A DNA stretch of 64,000 bases from Pseudomonadota bacterium (GTDB taxonomy: Bacteria; Pseudomonadota; Gammaproteobacteria; Burkholderiales; Thiobacillaceae). Positions 35,339 through 43,085 of this stretch are shown here, one piece after another (positions within the stretch are counted from its first letter, which is position 1; each line of letters begins with the position of its first letter). The translations under genes were made by a program, and so were the position numbers. The notes under the pieces were generated by a model. That model was given only the letters and a program-made list of their open reading frames with translations. It ran no database searches and had not been told where the DNA came from. The stretch lies in contig JAKADC010000010.1 in the NCBI GenBank assembly GCA_021820845.1, forward strand, positions 1 to 64,000, read 5' to 3'.

Positions 35339-35683
35339 ATGGCGGCATGGCTGATTCCCGCAGTGAAGGCGATCCTGCCCTTGATCGAACCGATCGTCTC
35401 GTCGGCGCTGCCGGTGTTCACGACCCGCAAGGGCGACGCCGCGGCGCCGGATCCGATCGGCGTGCTGCAGCAGCAGGTCGCCGAACTGCAGGCGGCCAGT
35501 TCGCAGAATGCGCTCTACGTCAAGGAACTGGCGGAGCAGCTCGAAAAGACCGTCACCGCGCTCGAGGGCGCCGCGGCGCTTGCCGAGTCGCGCTTTAGAC
35601 GGACTACGCTGCTGTGCGGCGCGGCGATCGCGCTGGCGTTGATCGCTTCCGGAATCTCGCTCACCGTCGCCGTCCTCCGCTAG
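35339..35683 (+). CDS. Small tail-anchored coiled-coil protein
   Basis: A 114-residue protein I do not recognise. It has a hydrophobic/amphipathic N-terminus (MAAWLIPAVKAILPLIEPIV), a probable coiled coil in the middle (VLQQQVAELQAASS, KELAEQLEKTVTALE) and one C-terminal membrane helix (LLCGAAIALALIASGISLTV). AAGGAG lies 9 bases before the ATG. It follows the photolyase by 60 bp and is closed by a terminator, so it may share the photolyase transcript. Confidence 0.7.
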   Translation: MAAWLIPAVKAILPLIEPIVSSALPVFTTRKGDAAAPDPIGVLQQQVAELQAASSQNALYVKELAEQLEKTVTALEGAAALAESRFRRTTLLCGAAIALALIASGISLTVAVLR

Positions 35684-35710
35684 CGAACGTCGCGTCACGC
35701 GCAGGAACAA

Positions 35711-35735
35711 AAAAGCCGGGCAGCGCCCGGCTTTT
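35711..35735. terminator. Bidirectional intrinsic terminator
   Basis: AAAAGCCGGGC (35711-35721) pairs with GCCCGGCTTTT (35725-35735) across a 3-base loop. A-tract on one side and T-tract on the other make it work in both directions, between the small membrane protein gene and convergent fbp. Confidence 0.88.
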
Positions 35736-35756
35736 CCGTCGACGGCCTGGCGAGAC

Positions 35757-36770
35757 TCAGGCGGCCTTTTCGTGATGGTAGCCCGTCACGGTGTCGACTT
35801 CGGCCTTGGAACCGAGGATCACCGGGACGCGCTGGTGCAGGCCTTCGGGATCGATGTCGAGAATGCGCTGATAGCCGGTGGTCGCGGCGCCGCCCGCCTG
35901 CTCGACGATGAACGCCATCGGATTGGCCTCGTACAACAGGCGCAGCTTGCCGGCCTTGGCCGGATCCTTGGTGTCCTTGGGGTACATGAAGATGCCGCCG
36001 CGGGTGAGAATGCGGTGCACTTCGGCGACCATCGAGGCGACCCAGCGCATGTTGAAGTCCTTGCCGCGCGGGCCGGTCTTGCCGGCGAGGCACTCGTCGA
36101 CGTAGCGCTGCACGGGTTTTTCCCAGAAACGCATGTTGGACGCGTTGATCGCGAATTCCTTGGTCTCGGTCGGGATGCGCATGTTGGGGTGGGTCAGCAC
36201 GAATTCGCCGACGTCGCGGTCGAGCGTGAAGCCGTTGGTGCCGTGGCCGAAGGTCAGCACCAGCATCGTCGACGAGCCGTAGATCGCGTAGCCGGCGCAC
36301 ACCTGCTGGGTGCCGGGCTGCAGGAAGTCTTCTGCCTTGGCGGCGCGGCCGGCGACCGGGGCCTTGAGGATCGAGAAGATCGTGCCGACGGAGATGTTGA
36401 CGTCGACGTTCGACGAGCCGTCGAGCGGGTCGAACACGAGGAGGTACTTGCCGAGCGGGTACTTCGCCGGGATCGCATAGACGTCGTCCATTTCCTCCGA
36501 CGCCATGCCGGCGAGGTGCCCGGCCCACTCGTTGGAGCGGATCATGATGTCGTTGGTGATGACGTCGAGCTTCTTCTGCGTTTCGCCTTGCACGTTCTCG
36601 GACTCGAGCGCACCCATGACGCCCAGCAGCGCGCCTTTGTTGACCGCGTTGGAAATCGCCTTGCAGGCGGTGACGACGTCGTTCAGGAGCGAGGTGAAGT
36701 CGCCGGTCGCGCCGGCGGTGCGGCGCTGCTCTTCGATGATGAACTGGGTGAGGGTGGTGCCCGTGTGCAT
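35757..36770 (-). CDS. fbp: Fructose-1,6-bisphosphatase, class I
   Basis: A 337-residue enzyme removing the 1-phosphate from fructose-1,6-bisphosphate in gluconeogenesis and the Calvin cycle. The metal/phosphate motif [20 protein letters not shown] is complete (20 residues). The ATG at 36770 is chosen because GGAG lies 6 bases ahead and the family starts at MHTGTTL. It is not next to other cbb genes here. The upstream region carries a 16-bp palindrome (36816-36831). Confidence 0.95.
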   Translation of the reverse strand: MHTGTTLTQFIIEEQRRTAGATGDFTSLLNDVVTACKAISNAVNKGALLGVMGALESENVQGETQKKLDVITNDIMIRSNEWAGHLAGMASEEMDDVYAIPAKYPLGKYLLVFDPLDGSSNVDVNISVGTIFSILKAPVAGRAAKAEDFLQPGTQQVCAGYAIYGSSTMLVLTFGHGTNGFTLDRDVGEFVLTHPNMRIPTETKEFAINASNMRFWEKPVQRYVDECLAGKTGPRGKDFNMRWVASMVAEVHRILTRGGIFMYPKDTKDPAKAGKLRLLYEANPMAFIVEQAGGAATTGYQRILDIDPEGLHQRVPVILGSKAEVDTVTGYHHEKAA

Positions 36771-36815
36771 GAACGTCTCCAGAAAACGGATGAAAATATC
36801 AGAATAATCAAATAT

Positions 36816-36831
36816 TTTATCACGTGATAAA
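36816..36831. promoter_or_regulatory. 16-bp palindrome upstream of fbp
   Basis: TTTATCACGTGATAAA is perfectly symmetrical and lies 46-61 bp before the fbp start, in an AT-rich block. Position fits an operator or activator site for fbp. It does not follow the T-N11-A half-site rule in the usual CbbR spacing, so the binding protein is unknown. Confidence 0.5.
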
Positions 36832-36882
36832 GACATCAAATAGCCCGAGGCCCGAGCCGGTGGCGCGCGGCCGGGGCAAAAA

Positions 36883-36902
36883 AACCCGCCCAACGGCGGG
36901 TT
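36883..36902 (-). terminator. Intrinsic terminator of the PEP-CTERM gene
   Basis: AACCCGCC (36883-36890) pairs with GGCGGGTT (36895-36902), 4-base loop. Read on the minus strand it is followed by seven T's, 20 bp past the stop of the gene at 36922. Confidence 0.85.
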
Positions 36903-36921
36903 GATGCGGGTTTTCGGTAAT

Positions 36922-37638
36922 TCAGCCGCGAATGCGGCGGCGCACGCGGAAGCCGACCAGTCCCGCTCCGGCGAGCATCGTCACCCAGGTGGCGGTTTCC
37001 GACACGGGCGTCATGGGCGTGGCGACGGTCAGGGATTTGAGCTTGGCGAAGTCGTCGATTTGGCCGATGCCGGCCGCCACGGCGATCCAGTTATAGGTTC
37101 CGCTGAAGGAGGTCAGATTGATCCAGCGGTTGCCCTGTAGGGTGTCGATGTTGTTGATCGAGAGTGCGGCGGCCGAACTGTCCAGTTTCGAGGGGTTCGT
37201 CCTCGAAACCTTCAATGGGCTGGTGCCGGCCCAGAGATTGAGGTCGGAGTCGCTGTTGAATTGTTGCAGGTTCAGCGACTGGAGAGTGACCGGCGCGGAA
37301 AAGCTGAACAGGATCATGTCGCTGCCGCCACCCACATTGTCGAGCGTCGTCGTGGCGCAGTTGCTCGTCCCCGCGCAGACGCCGAGCCCGGACGACGGGT
37401 CGCTGGTCAGCGTGGCGGCCGTGAAATTGAGCGATCTGTTCGCCTTGAGTTGGGTCCACCAGCCGGTGGCGGTGAGCGCGATGCCGCTCGTGGGATCCGT
37501 ATAGGTGTAGCTGTTGCCGCTTCCCTGCGTCAACGTACCGAGTCCGGAGACGAAGGAGAAGGAGATCGGCACGGCCTGCGCCTGGCTCGATGCCAGCACG
37601 AGGCCGAGAACGGCGATGATTCGATTGAACGCGGTCAT
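36922..37638 (-). CDS. PEP-CTERM-like exported surface protein
   Basis: A 238-residue secreted protein: signal peptide ending SSQAQA, a beta-rich body with one cysteine pair (GVCAGTSNC), and a C-terminal sorting signal, [20 protein letters not shown] (20 residues) followed by a run of arginines. The usual motif is VPEPATW; here the PEP triplet reads SET, a degenerate form. Such proteins are processed by an exosortase/EpsH and often end up on the surface or in biofilm matrix. No exosortase gene is in this window. AGGAG precedes the ATG. Confidence 0.82.
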   Translation of the reverse strand: MTAFNRIIAVLGLVLASSQAQAVPISFSFVSGLGTLTQGSGNSYTYTDPTSGIALTATGWWTQLKANRSLNFTAATLTSDPSSGLGVCAGTSNCATTTLDNVGGGSDMILFSFSAPVTLQSLNLQQFNSDSDLNLWAGTSPLKVSRTNPSKLDSSAAALSINNIDTLQGNRWINLTSFSGTYNWIAVAAGIGQIDDFAKLKSLTVATPMTPVSETATWVTMLAGAGLVGFRVRRRIRG

Positions 37639-37813
37639 GTCTGCTCCTGTTTGAACGGCGGCCGGGCGCGCACCCGGCTGCCGCATTTTCCAGGAATTGA
37701 GCAACATGTGTGCCCCGCTCCGGCTGCCATGAATAACTGATTGATCAAAAAGGATAACTTGACTTCCGTTCGACGCCGTTCCGCGCGCCGGCCGGCGTCC
37801 GGAATGACGAAAT

Positions 37814-38710
37814 TCAGTCAGTCCCGCCGACAAGCTGGTCGGAGCGGGTGAAGGTCCAGGTGCGCGTGATCGACAGGATGTCGGTTTTTTTCCGCATCTC
37901 GTCGGGGAAAGGCGCGTAGGGCGCGGCGAGCTGGACGATCCGGATCGCGGCCGCGTCGAGGATCTTGGAACCCGACGACCGGTCGATGTCGACCTTCTCG
38001 ACGCGGCCGTTGGAAAAGATCGACACGGTGAGCCGCAGGCTGCCGTAGATGCCCTGGCGCCGTGCCGCCTCGGGATAGTTGACGTTGCCGATGCGTTCGA
38101 CCTTCGCGACCCAGTCCTCGACATACCGCGCGAACGCGTACTCGCGCACGTTGGCGCCGACGAAGGTCCGCTTCGGGCGTTTCTGGTATTCGTCCCACTG
38201 CTGCGAGATGCGCGCCTGCAACTGGGCCATTTCGCGGGCCTGCTCGTTGAGCTGGCTGGCGTCGACGCTCGGCTGAGGCGTGGGCTCGGGCGCCGTGTCC
38301 GACGGCCGGTTCTGCACCTCGCTGTCGGCCTTCAACTGGCTCATCAGCGCCTTGGCCTGCCTTTCGAGGGCGGCCACCTTCGCCTGCGCCGCCACCTCCT
38401 CGCTTCCGGTCTGGCTGCGGGGGCTCGCCGGCAATGGGCTTTTCAGCCTGCGGTCCTCGTCGGTGTTGCCGCCGCCCGCCAGATTCACCTGCGCCAGCGC
38501 ATCGGGATTGAGCGGCGCTTCGGCGGTCTTGGCGTTGACCAGCACCACCTCCATCGGCAGGTTGGGGTCCTCGAACAGGCGCGGGTTGACGTGCACGAAG
38601 TGGGTCGACAGCACCATGCCGTGCACCGCCGCGGACGCCAGCAGGGCCAGCGCCATGCGCGTGCTCTGCTTGGACGGGGCGGAGAGAGTGGGGGACGGGG
38701 CAGACACCAT
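37814..38710 (-). CDS. TonB-family C-terminal domain protein
   Basis: A 298-residue protein with an N-terminal membrane anchor (MALALLASAAVHGMVLSTHF), a long charged and proline-rich periplasmic spacer with a predicted coiled coil (VAALERQAKALMSQLKAD), and a TonB C-terminal domain (NYPEAARRQGIYGSLRLTVS). It could transmit energy to outer-membrane receptors. No exbB or exbD is nearby, so the energising partner must be elsewhere. The start is the ATG at 38710; a TTG 21 bp upstream is less likely. A gap of 175 bp separates it from the PEP-CTERM gene. Confidence 0.88.
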   Translation of the reverse strand: MVSAPSPTLSAPSKQSTRMALALLASAAVHGMVLSTHFVHVNPRLFEDPNLPMEVVLVNAKTAEAPLNPDALAQVNLAGGGNTDEDRRLKSPLPASPRSQTGSEEVAAQAKVAALERQAKALMSQLKADSEVQNRPSDTAPEPTPQPSVDASQLNEQAREMAQLQARISQQWDEYQKRPKRTFVGANVREYAFARYVEDWVAKVERIGNVNYPEAARRQGIYGSLRLTVSIFSNGRVEKVDIDRSSGSKILDAAAIRIVQLAAPYAPFPDEMRKKTDILSITRTWTFTRSDQLVGGTD

Positions 38711-38739
38711 GGGAACCGGATGTGGGCGCAAGCGTGATT

Positions 38740-40605
38740 CTACGAAAGCGCGGCGCGGCTGTCAGGCGGTGTTTCCAGCGTCTCCCGATACTCCGCGTGG
38801 AAGCTGATGTCGAGCAGGTCGATATCGGAGATCGCGAGCAACACTTTCGATCCGGGCGCGATGCCCGCCACCGAGGGCGCGCGCGTCACCATCGGCAGAT
38901 TGTCGAAGCGCACCAGGTCCTCGCGGATCACGCTGGCGCTCACTTCATGGATGCTTTCCTGCATCAGCCAGCGCAGCATCCAGTAACGCTCGATTCGTCG
39001 CTGGAAGTCCGCATAGGCGTCGTATGCCTGCTCGAAGTCGCGTATCGTCGAGAACAGCTCCTCGCTTCTCGGCGGATAGACCGGATCGGCACCCTGCACG
39101 ATGCTGATCAGCTGGCGCTGGTTGACCAGGTCGACGTAGCGCCGCAGCGGCGAGGACGACCATGCGTACTGGTCGACACCGAGGCCGACGTGCGGGTCGG
39201 GCGAGGTCGTCATGCGCGTCTTGCCGTTGGCCTGGGCGCGGTAGATGCCCGGCACCCGCTTTTCGGCCAGCCAGCCGCCCCAGTGCGCGTTGGCGAAAAT
39301 CATGAGTTCGGACACCACCTTGTCGATCGGGCTTCCGCGCTTGCGCGGCACGATGCTGATGTGTTCATTGTCGAGCTTGAAGGTGTAGTCGACGCGGTCG
39401 ATGGTATCGGCCTTCCCGCGCCCGGCCTCGAGCACGGCCGCGAAATCGTGCAGCCACTCGAGCTCGCGGCGGTAGGGATAATCGGGGATGTCCGGATTGC
39501 GCAGCGTTCCATCGTTGAACAGCGCTTCCAGCGTCTCGTGGCGCAGGTTGTCGGCGATGTGCACCATCTCGAGCCTGGTCTCGGCGCCGAGCACGCGCCG
39601 GTCGGGCGCGACGTCGACGTACAGCGACAGCGCCGGGCAGTCGTGGGTTTCGCCGAGCGTGTAGTGGTGGATCAGCGCCTCGGGCAGCATGGTGATCTTG
39701 CTGCCCGGATAGTAGACGGTCGACAGCCGCTCGCGCGCGACCTTGTCTAGTTCCGAGCCGGGCGCGATGCCGAGCGCGGGGGCGGCGATGTGGATGCCGA
39801 CGCGGACCCGGTCGTCCAGCCACTGTACCGACAGCGCATCGTCGATTTCGGTCGTCGCCTCGTCGTCCATCGAGAACGCACGTACCGAGCTCTTGGGCAA
39901 TTCAGGGGGATCGATCGGCTCGCTGACGGCGGCGAAGCCGGCGCCGCGCGGAAACCATTCGAGCAGGAAGGTCGCCAGGTGGAAGTCGAGCGCCGACGGA
40001 ATCGCGCCGCAGCGTTCGATCAATCGCAATTGGGACAGCCCGCTGGCCGCCGCCGCGTCCTCCAGTGCCTTGTATTCGAGCGTGTTCTTGTCGGGCGCGA
40101 TGAGGATGCGCGGGATCAGCGACGCATACTCGGGCGGCAGGCGGAACGCCGCGAGTTCCGCCGCCAGATGCGTCTGCCGCTCGGCGGCGAGGCGTTTCTT
40201 CTCCAGCCCCGCCTTCGCCGCCGCGAGCGTCTCGGAGGGCGCCGGGCGGTAGCGCCCCTTGCCCTTCTTGTGGAAATGGATCGGCGACGCATGCAGCTTC
40301 AGCAGCAGGGCCGCGGATTCCGCGGGCCGCGGCGCATGGCCGTAATAGTCGCGCGCCAGCTGCTCGAAGCCGAATTCGTCGCTGCCGGCGGCCTCCCACA
40401 GGAAGTCGACGTCGAGGTCTCCGGCGAGCGTCTCCGCCTCGGCCATCACCTCATTCGGAGCCGGCGCGGCAAAGCGCAGCAGGATGCTGGCCGACTTGAT
40501 CTTGCTGCGTTTGCCCGAGGCGGCTTCCACCTGCGCCGTCGCCTCGGTTTCGGACAGGATGGAGCCGGCCTTGAAATGGCCGTCCTCTTCAAAAATCAGG
40601 TGCAT
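38740..40605 (-). CDS. RNase II-family exoribonuclease
   Basis: A 621-residue protein with an RNB catalytic domain. The metal-binding acidic string is clear (SMDDEATTEIDDALSVQWL), as is the ITMLPEALIHH segment. The N-terminal 230 residues replace the usual cold-shock domains, and the C-terminal S1 domain is short. It degrades RNA 3' to 5'. Length and layout match the betaproteobacterial RNase II-like group more than RNase R. It lies 5 bp before the esterase gene in operon order and may share its transcript. Confidence 0.92.
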   Translation of the reverse strand: MHLIFEEDGHFKAGSILSETEATAQVEAASGKRSKIKSASILLRFAAPAPNEVMAEAETLAGDLDVDFLWEAAGSDEFGFEQLARDYYGHAPRPAESAALLLKLHASPIHFHKKGKGRYRPAPSETLAAAKAGLEKKRLAAERQTHLAAELAAFRLPPEYASLIPRILIAPDKNTLEYKALEDAAAASGLSQLRLIERCGAIPSALDFHLATFLLEWFPRGAGFAAVSEPIDPPELPKSSVRAFSMDDEATTEIDDALSVQWLDDRVRVGIHIAAPALGIAPGSELDKVARERLSTVYYPGSKITMLPEALIHHYTLGETHDCPALSLYVDVAPDRRVLGAETRLEMVHIADNLRHETLEALFNDGTLRNPDIPDYPYRRELEWLHDFAAVLEAGRGKADTIDRVDYTFKLDNEHISIVPRKRGSPIDKVVSELMIFANAHWGGWLAEKRVPGIYRAQANGKTRMTTSPDPHVGLGVDQYAWSSSPLRRYVDLVNQRQLISIVQGADPVYPPRSEELFSTIRDFEQAYDAYADFQRRIERYWMLRWLMQESIHEVSASVIREDLVRFDNLPMVTRAPSVAGIAPGSKVLLAISDIDLLDISFHAEYRETLETPPDSRAALS

Positions 40606-40610
40606 GAAAA

Positions 40611-41168
40611 TCAGAAATCCAGGATGGTTTGGAAGTGGCGTTCGAATCCGGCGAAGCCGTGGTCACCGCCCTCTTCGATGATCTGCCTGGCGCCCTTGTA
40701 ATAGGCGACCGCGTCGCGATAGTCGAGCACCTCGTCGCCGGTCTGCGCCAGCAGCAGGTAGCGCGCCGGCTGCGAGATCACGGGCAGGTCGAGTGCCGCG
40801 AGTTCGGCCAGGTGCGCCTCGGTAAGTTCCCACTTCTCCCCGCTGTGCCAGTTGGTCTGCGGACCGAGCGCACCGCGCATCAATGTGTGTGCGTGCACGG
40901 CCGGGTTCACCAGCACGGCTTTCCAGCCGTGCGCCTCGGCCAGATACGTGGCGTAGAAGCCGCCCAGCGAGCTGCCGACCAACGTGACCGCGCCGGGCTG
41001 TCGCCGCGACAGTTCGGCCTCGATCTGCGCGACGGCCTCGCGCGGGCTGTTGGAGAGCGCCGGGCAGTAATAGTCCGCCTGCCGCCCGAGCCCGGCCATG
41101 TGTTCACCCAGCTGCCGGGCCTTGCCGGACGCGGGGGAGGAATTGAAGCCGTGAAGATAGACGATCAT
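40611..41168 (-). CDS. YqiA-like esterase, alpha/beta hydrolase
   Basis: A 185-residue hydrolase starting MIVYLHGFNSSPASGKA. The nucleophile elbow is VGSSLGGFYA, the aspartate is in LAQTGDEVLDY and the histidine in GGDHGFAGFE. It belongs to the UPF0227/YqiA group of small esterases acting on short acyl esters. It is upstream of the RNase II gene by 5 bp. Confidence 0.9.
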   Translation of the reverse strand: MIVYLHGFNSSPASGKARQLGEHMAGLGRQADYYCPALSNSPREAVAQIEAELSRRQPGAVTLVGSSLGGFYATYLAEAHGWKAVLVNPAVHAHTLMRGALGPQTNWHSGEKWELTEAHLAELAALDLPVISQPARYLLLAQTGDEVLDYRDAVAYYKGARQIIEEGGDHGFAGFERHFQTILDF

Positions 41169-41242
41169 CGCCGAATTTTACCGGGGCGGCTCGGATAACA
41201 GAAACCGCCGCTCGCCGCGGCGCGGCGACGGAGCGCGACGCG

Positions 41243-41632
41243 TCACGGCAGCTTCCAGGCGTCGAGCGAGGCCAGCAGTTGCCGGAAGATGGCGTCGAGT
41301 TCGCCGGCCAGCGCGTCGAGCGCCGGATTGGCGTAAGGCCTGAAGACGTCCGCGGCGGGGCGGTACGCGATCCAGGTGGCGCCGTCCGCGTCGTACAGAT
41401 GGATGCGCAGCGGAATGTCGATGCCGGCCGTCTTTTCCGCCGCCCACACCCTGGCCGCGTAGTCCGGCCGAAAGACTTCGAGCACCTGGTCGGCCGCGAC
41501 GCTGATGCCTTTTTTCGCGCAATTGGCCTGGCCGTTGGCGTGCGCGACGAGGCCCATCGGGTAGGCGGCGATGGCGGCGACGAGCTTGTCCGCCGCTTCG
41601 TCCGCCGAGAGCGACACCTTGAAACGAATCAT
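41243..41632 (-). CDS. DUF302-domain protein, cytoplasmic
   Basis: A 129-residue protein covering one DUF302 domain (FKVSLSADEAADKLVAAIAA, 20 residues; later QVLEVFRPDYAARVW and IDIPLRIHLYDADG). There is no signal peptide. A strong GGAGGA precedes the ATG. The function of the domain is unknown; some members bind heme or sit in redox contexts. A second DUF302 protein with a signal peptide is encoded at 50278. Confidence 0.85.
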   Translation of the reverse strand: MIRFKVSLSADEAADKLVAAIAAYPMGLVAHANGQANCAKKGISVAADQVLEVFRPDYAARVWAAEKTAGIDIPLRIHLYDADGATWIAYRPAADVFRPYANPALDALAGELDAIFRQLLASLDAWKLP

Positions 41633-41671
41633 GCTTCCTCCAGTTCGGTTGTGGGCGCGACGCCGGCGTAT

Positions 41672-43057
41672 TCAGGCCGGCTTCGGTGCCGGCACGATCT
41701 CCTCCCGATAGCGCTGATGCAGCGCGTCCAGGAGCTTTGCGTGAATCCCGCCGAACCCGCCGTTGCTCATCATCAGCACGTGGTCGCCGGGCCGGGCGTC
41801 GTCGACCAGCTGCGCGACGAGCGCGTCGAGGTCGTCGAACACCCGTGCCTTGTCGCCCAGCGGCGCCAGCGCCGCGGCGGCATCCCAGCCGAGGTTGGCG
41901 CCCAGGCAGTAGACGCGGTCGGCGCCGGCGAGACTGTCCGGCAGCGCGGCCTTCATGACGCCGAGCTTCATGGTGTTGGAGCGCGGCTCCAGCACGGCGA
42001 GGATGCGCGAATCGCCGACCTTCGCCCGCAGGCCTTCGACGGTGGTCGCGATGGCGGTCGGATGGTGGGCGAAGTCGTCGTAGACGGTGATGCCATGCAC
42101 GGTGCCGCGGATCTCCATGCGGCGTTTGACGTTCTCGAAACGCGACAGGGCGTCGGTCGCGGCGGCGGCGGGCACGCCGGCGTGGCGCGCGGCGGCGATT
42201 GCGGCGAGCGCGTTCATGCGGTTGTGCTCGCCGATGAGCCCCCATTCCACGCGACCCTGCTGCGCGCCGTCGAGAAAGACATCGAAGCTGCCGTTCGCGT
42301 CGGGTGTGCCGGCCGTCCAGCCGCCGGTGCGGCCGAATCTTTCCACGGGCGTCCAGCAGCCGCGTTCGAGCGCATGCGCGAGGTTGGCGTCGTCGCCGTT
42401 GACGACGATGAGGCCGTTGCCGGGAAGGGTGCGCACCAGGTGGTGGAACTGGGTCTCGATCGCGGCGAGGTCGGGAAAGATGTCGGCGTGGTCGTATTCG
42501 AGATTGTTGAGGATCGCGGTGCGCGGGCGGTAGTGCACGAACTTCGAGCGCTTGTCGAAGAAGGCGGTGTCGTATTCGTCGGCCTCGATGACGAAGAAGG
42601 GGCTGTCGGTGAGCCGCGCCGACACGCCGAAATTCTGCGGGATGCCGCCGATGAGGAAACCGGGATTCATGCGCGCGTCGTCGAGAATCCACGCCAGCAT
42701 CGCCGAGGTGGTGGTCTTGCCGTGCGTGCCGGCGACCGCGAGCACCCATTTGTCGCGCAGGACGTTCTCGGCCAGCCACTGCGGGCCGGACGTGTACGCG
42801 AGGCCGCGCGCGAGGATCGCCTCCATCAGCGGATTGCCGCGCGTGACGACGTTGCCGACGACGAAGATGTCGGCGCCGATATCGGCCTGGCCGGCGTCGT
42901 AGCCCTCGATGAGATCGATGCCGAGCGCGCGCAACTGGTCGGACATCGGCGGGTAGACGTTGGCGTCGCAGCCCGTGACGGTGTGGCCGGCCGCGCGGGC
43001 GATCGCCGCGATGCCGCCCATGAAGGTGCCGCAGATGCCGAGGATGTGGATGTGCAT
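41672..43057 (-). CDS. mpl: Murein peptide ligase Mpl
   Basis: A 461-residue Mur ligase that re-attaches the recycled tripeptide to UDP-N-acetylmuramate. It opens MHIHILGICGTFMGGIAAIA (20 residues) and shows the ATP loop AGTHGKTTTSAMLAW, VIEADEYDTAFFDKRSKFV and the family motif DDFAHHPTAI. Length matches the Mpl type rather than MurC. It is in a minus-strand group with DUF302 but has its own 40-bp spacing. Confidence 0.95.
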   Translation of the reverse strand: MHIHILGICGTFMGGIAAIARAAGHTVTGCDANVYPPMSDQLRALGIDLIEGYDAGQADIGADIFVVGNVVTRGNPLMEAILARGLAYTSGPQWLAENVLRDKWVLAVAGTHGKTTTSAMLAWILDDARMNPGFLIGGIPQNFGVSARLTDSPFFVIEADEYDTAFFDKRSKFVHYRPRTAILNNLEYDHADIFPDLAAIETQFHHLVRTLPGNGLIVVNGDDANLAHALERGCWTPVERFGRTGGWTAGTPDANGSFDVFLDGAQQGRVEWGLIGEHNRMNALAAIAAARHAGVPAAAATDALSRFENVKRRMEIRGTVHGITVYDDFAHHPTAIATTVEGLRAKVGDSRILAVLEPRSNTMKLGVMKAALPDSLAGADRVYCLGANLGWDAAAALAPLGDKARVFDDLDALVAQLVDDARPGDHVLMMSNGGFGGIHAKLLDALHQRYREEIVPAPKPA

Positions 43058-43085
43058 GATCGGTAGGAGGTGAGGAACGTGCGGA

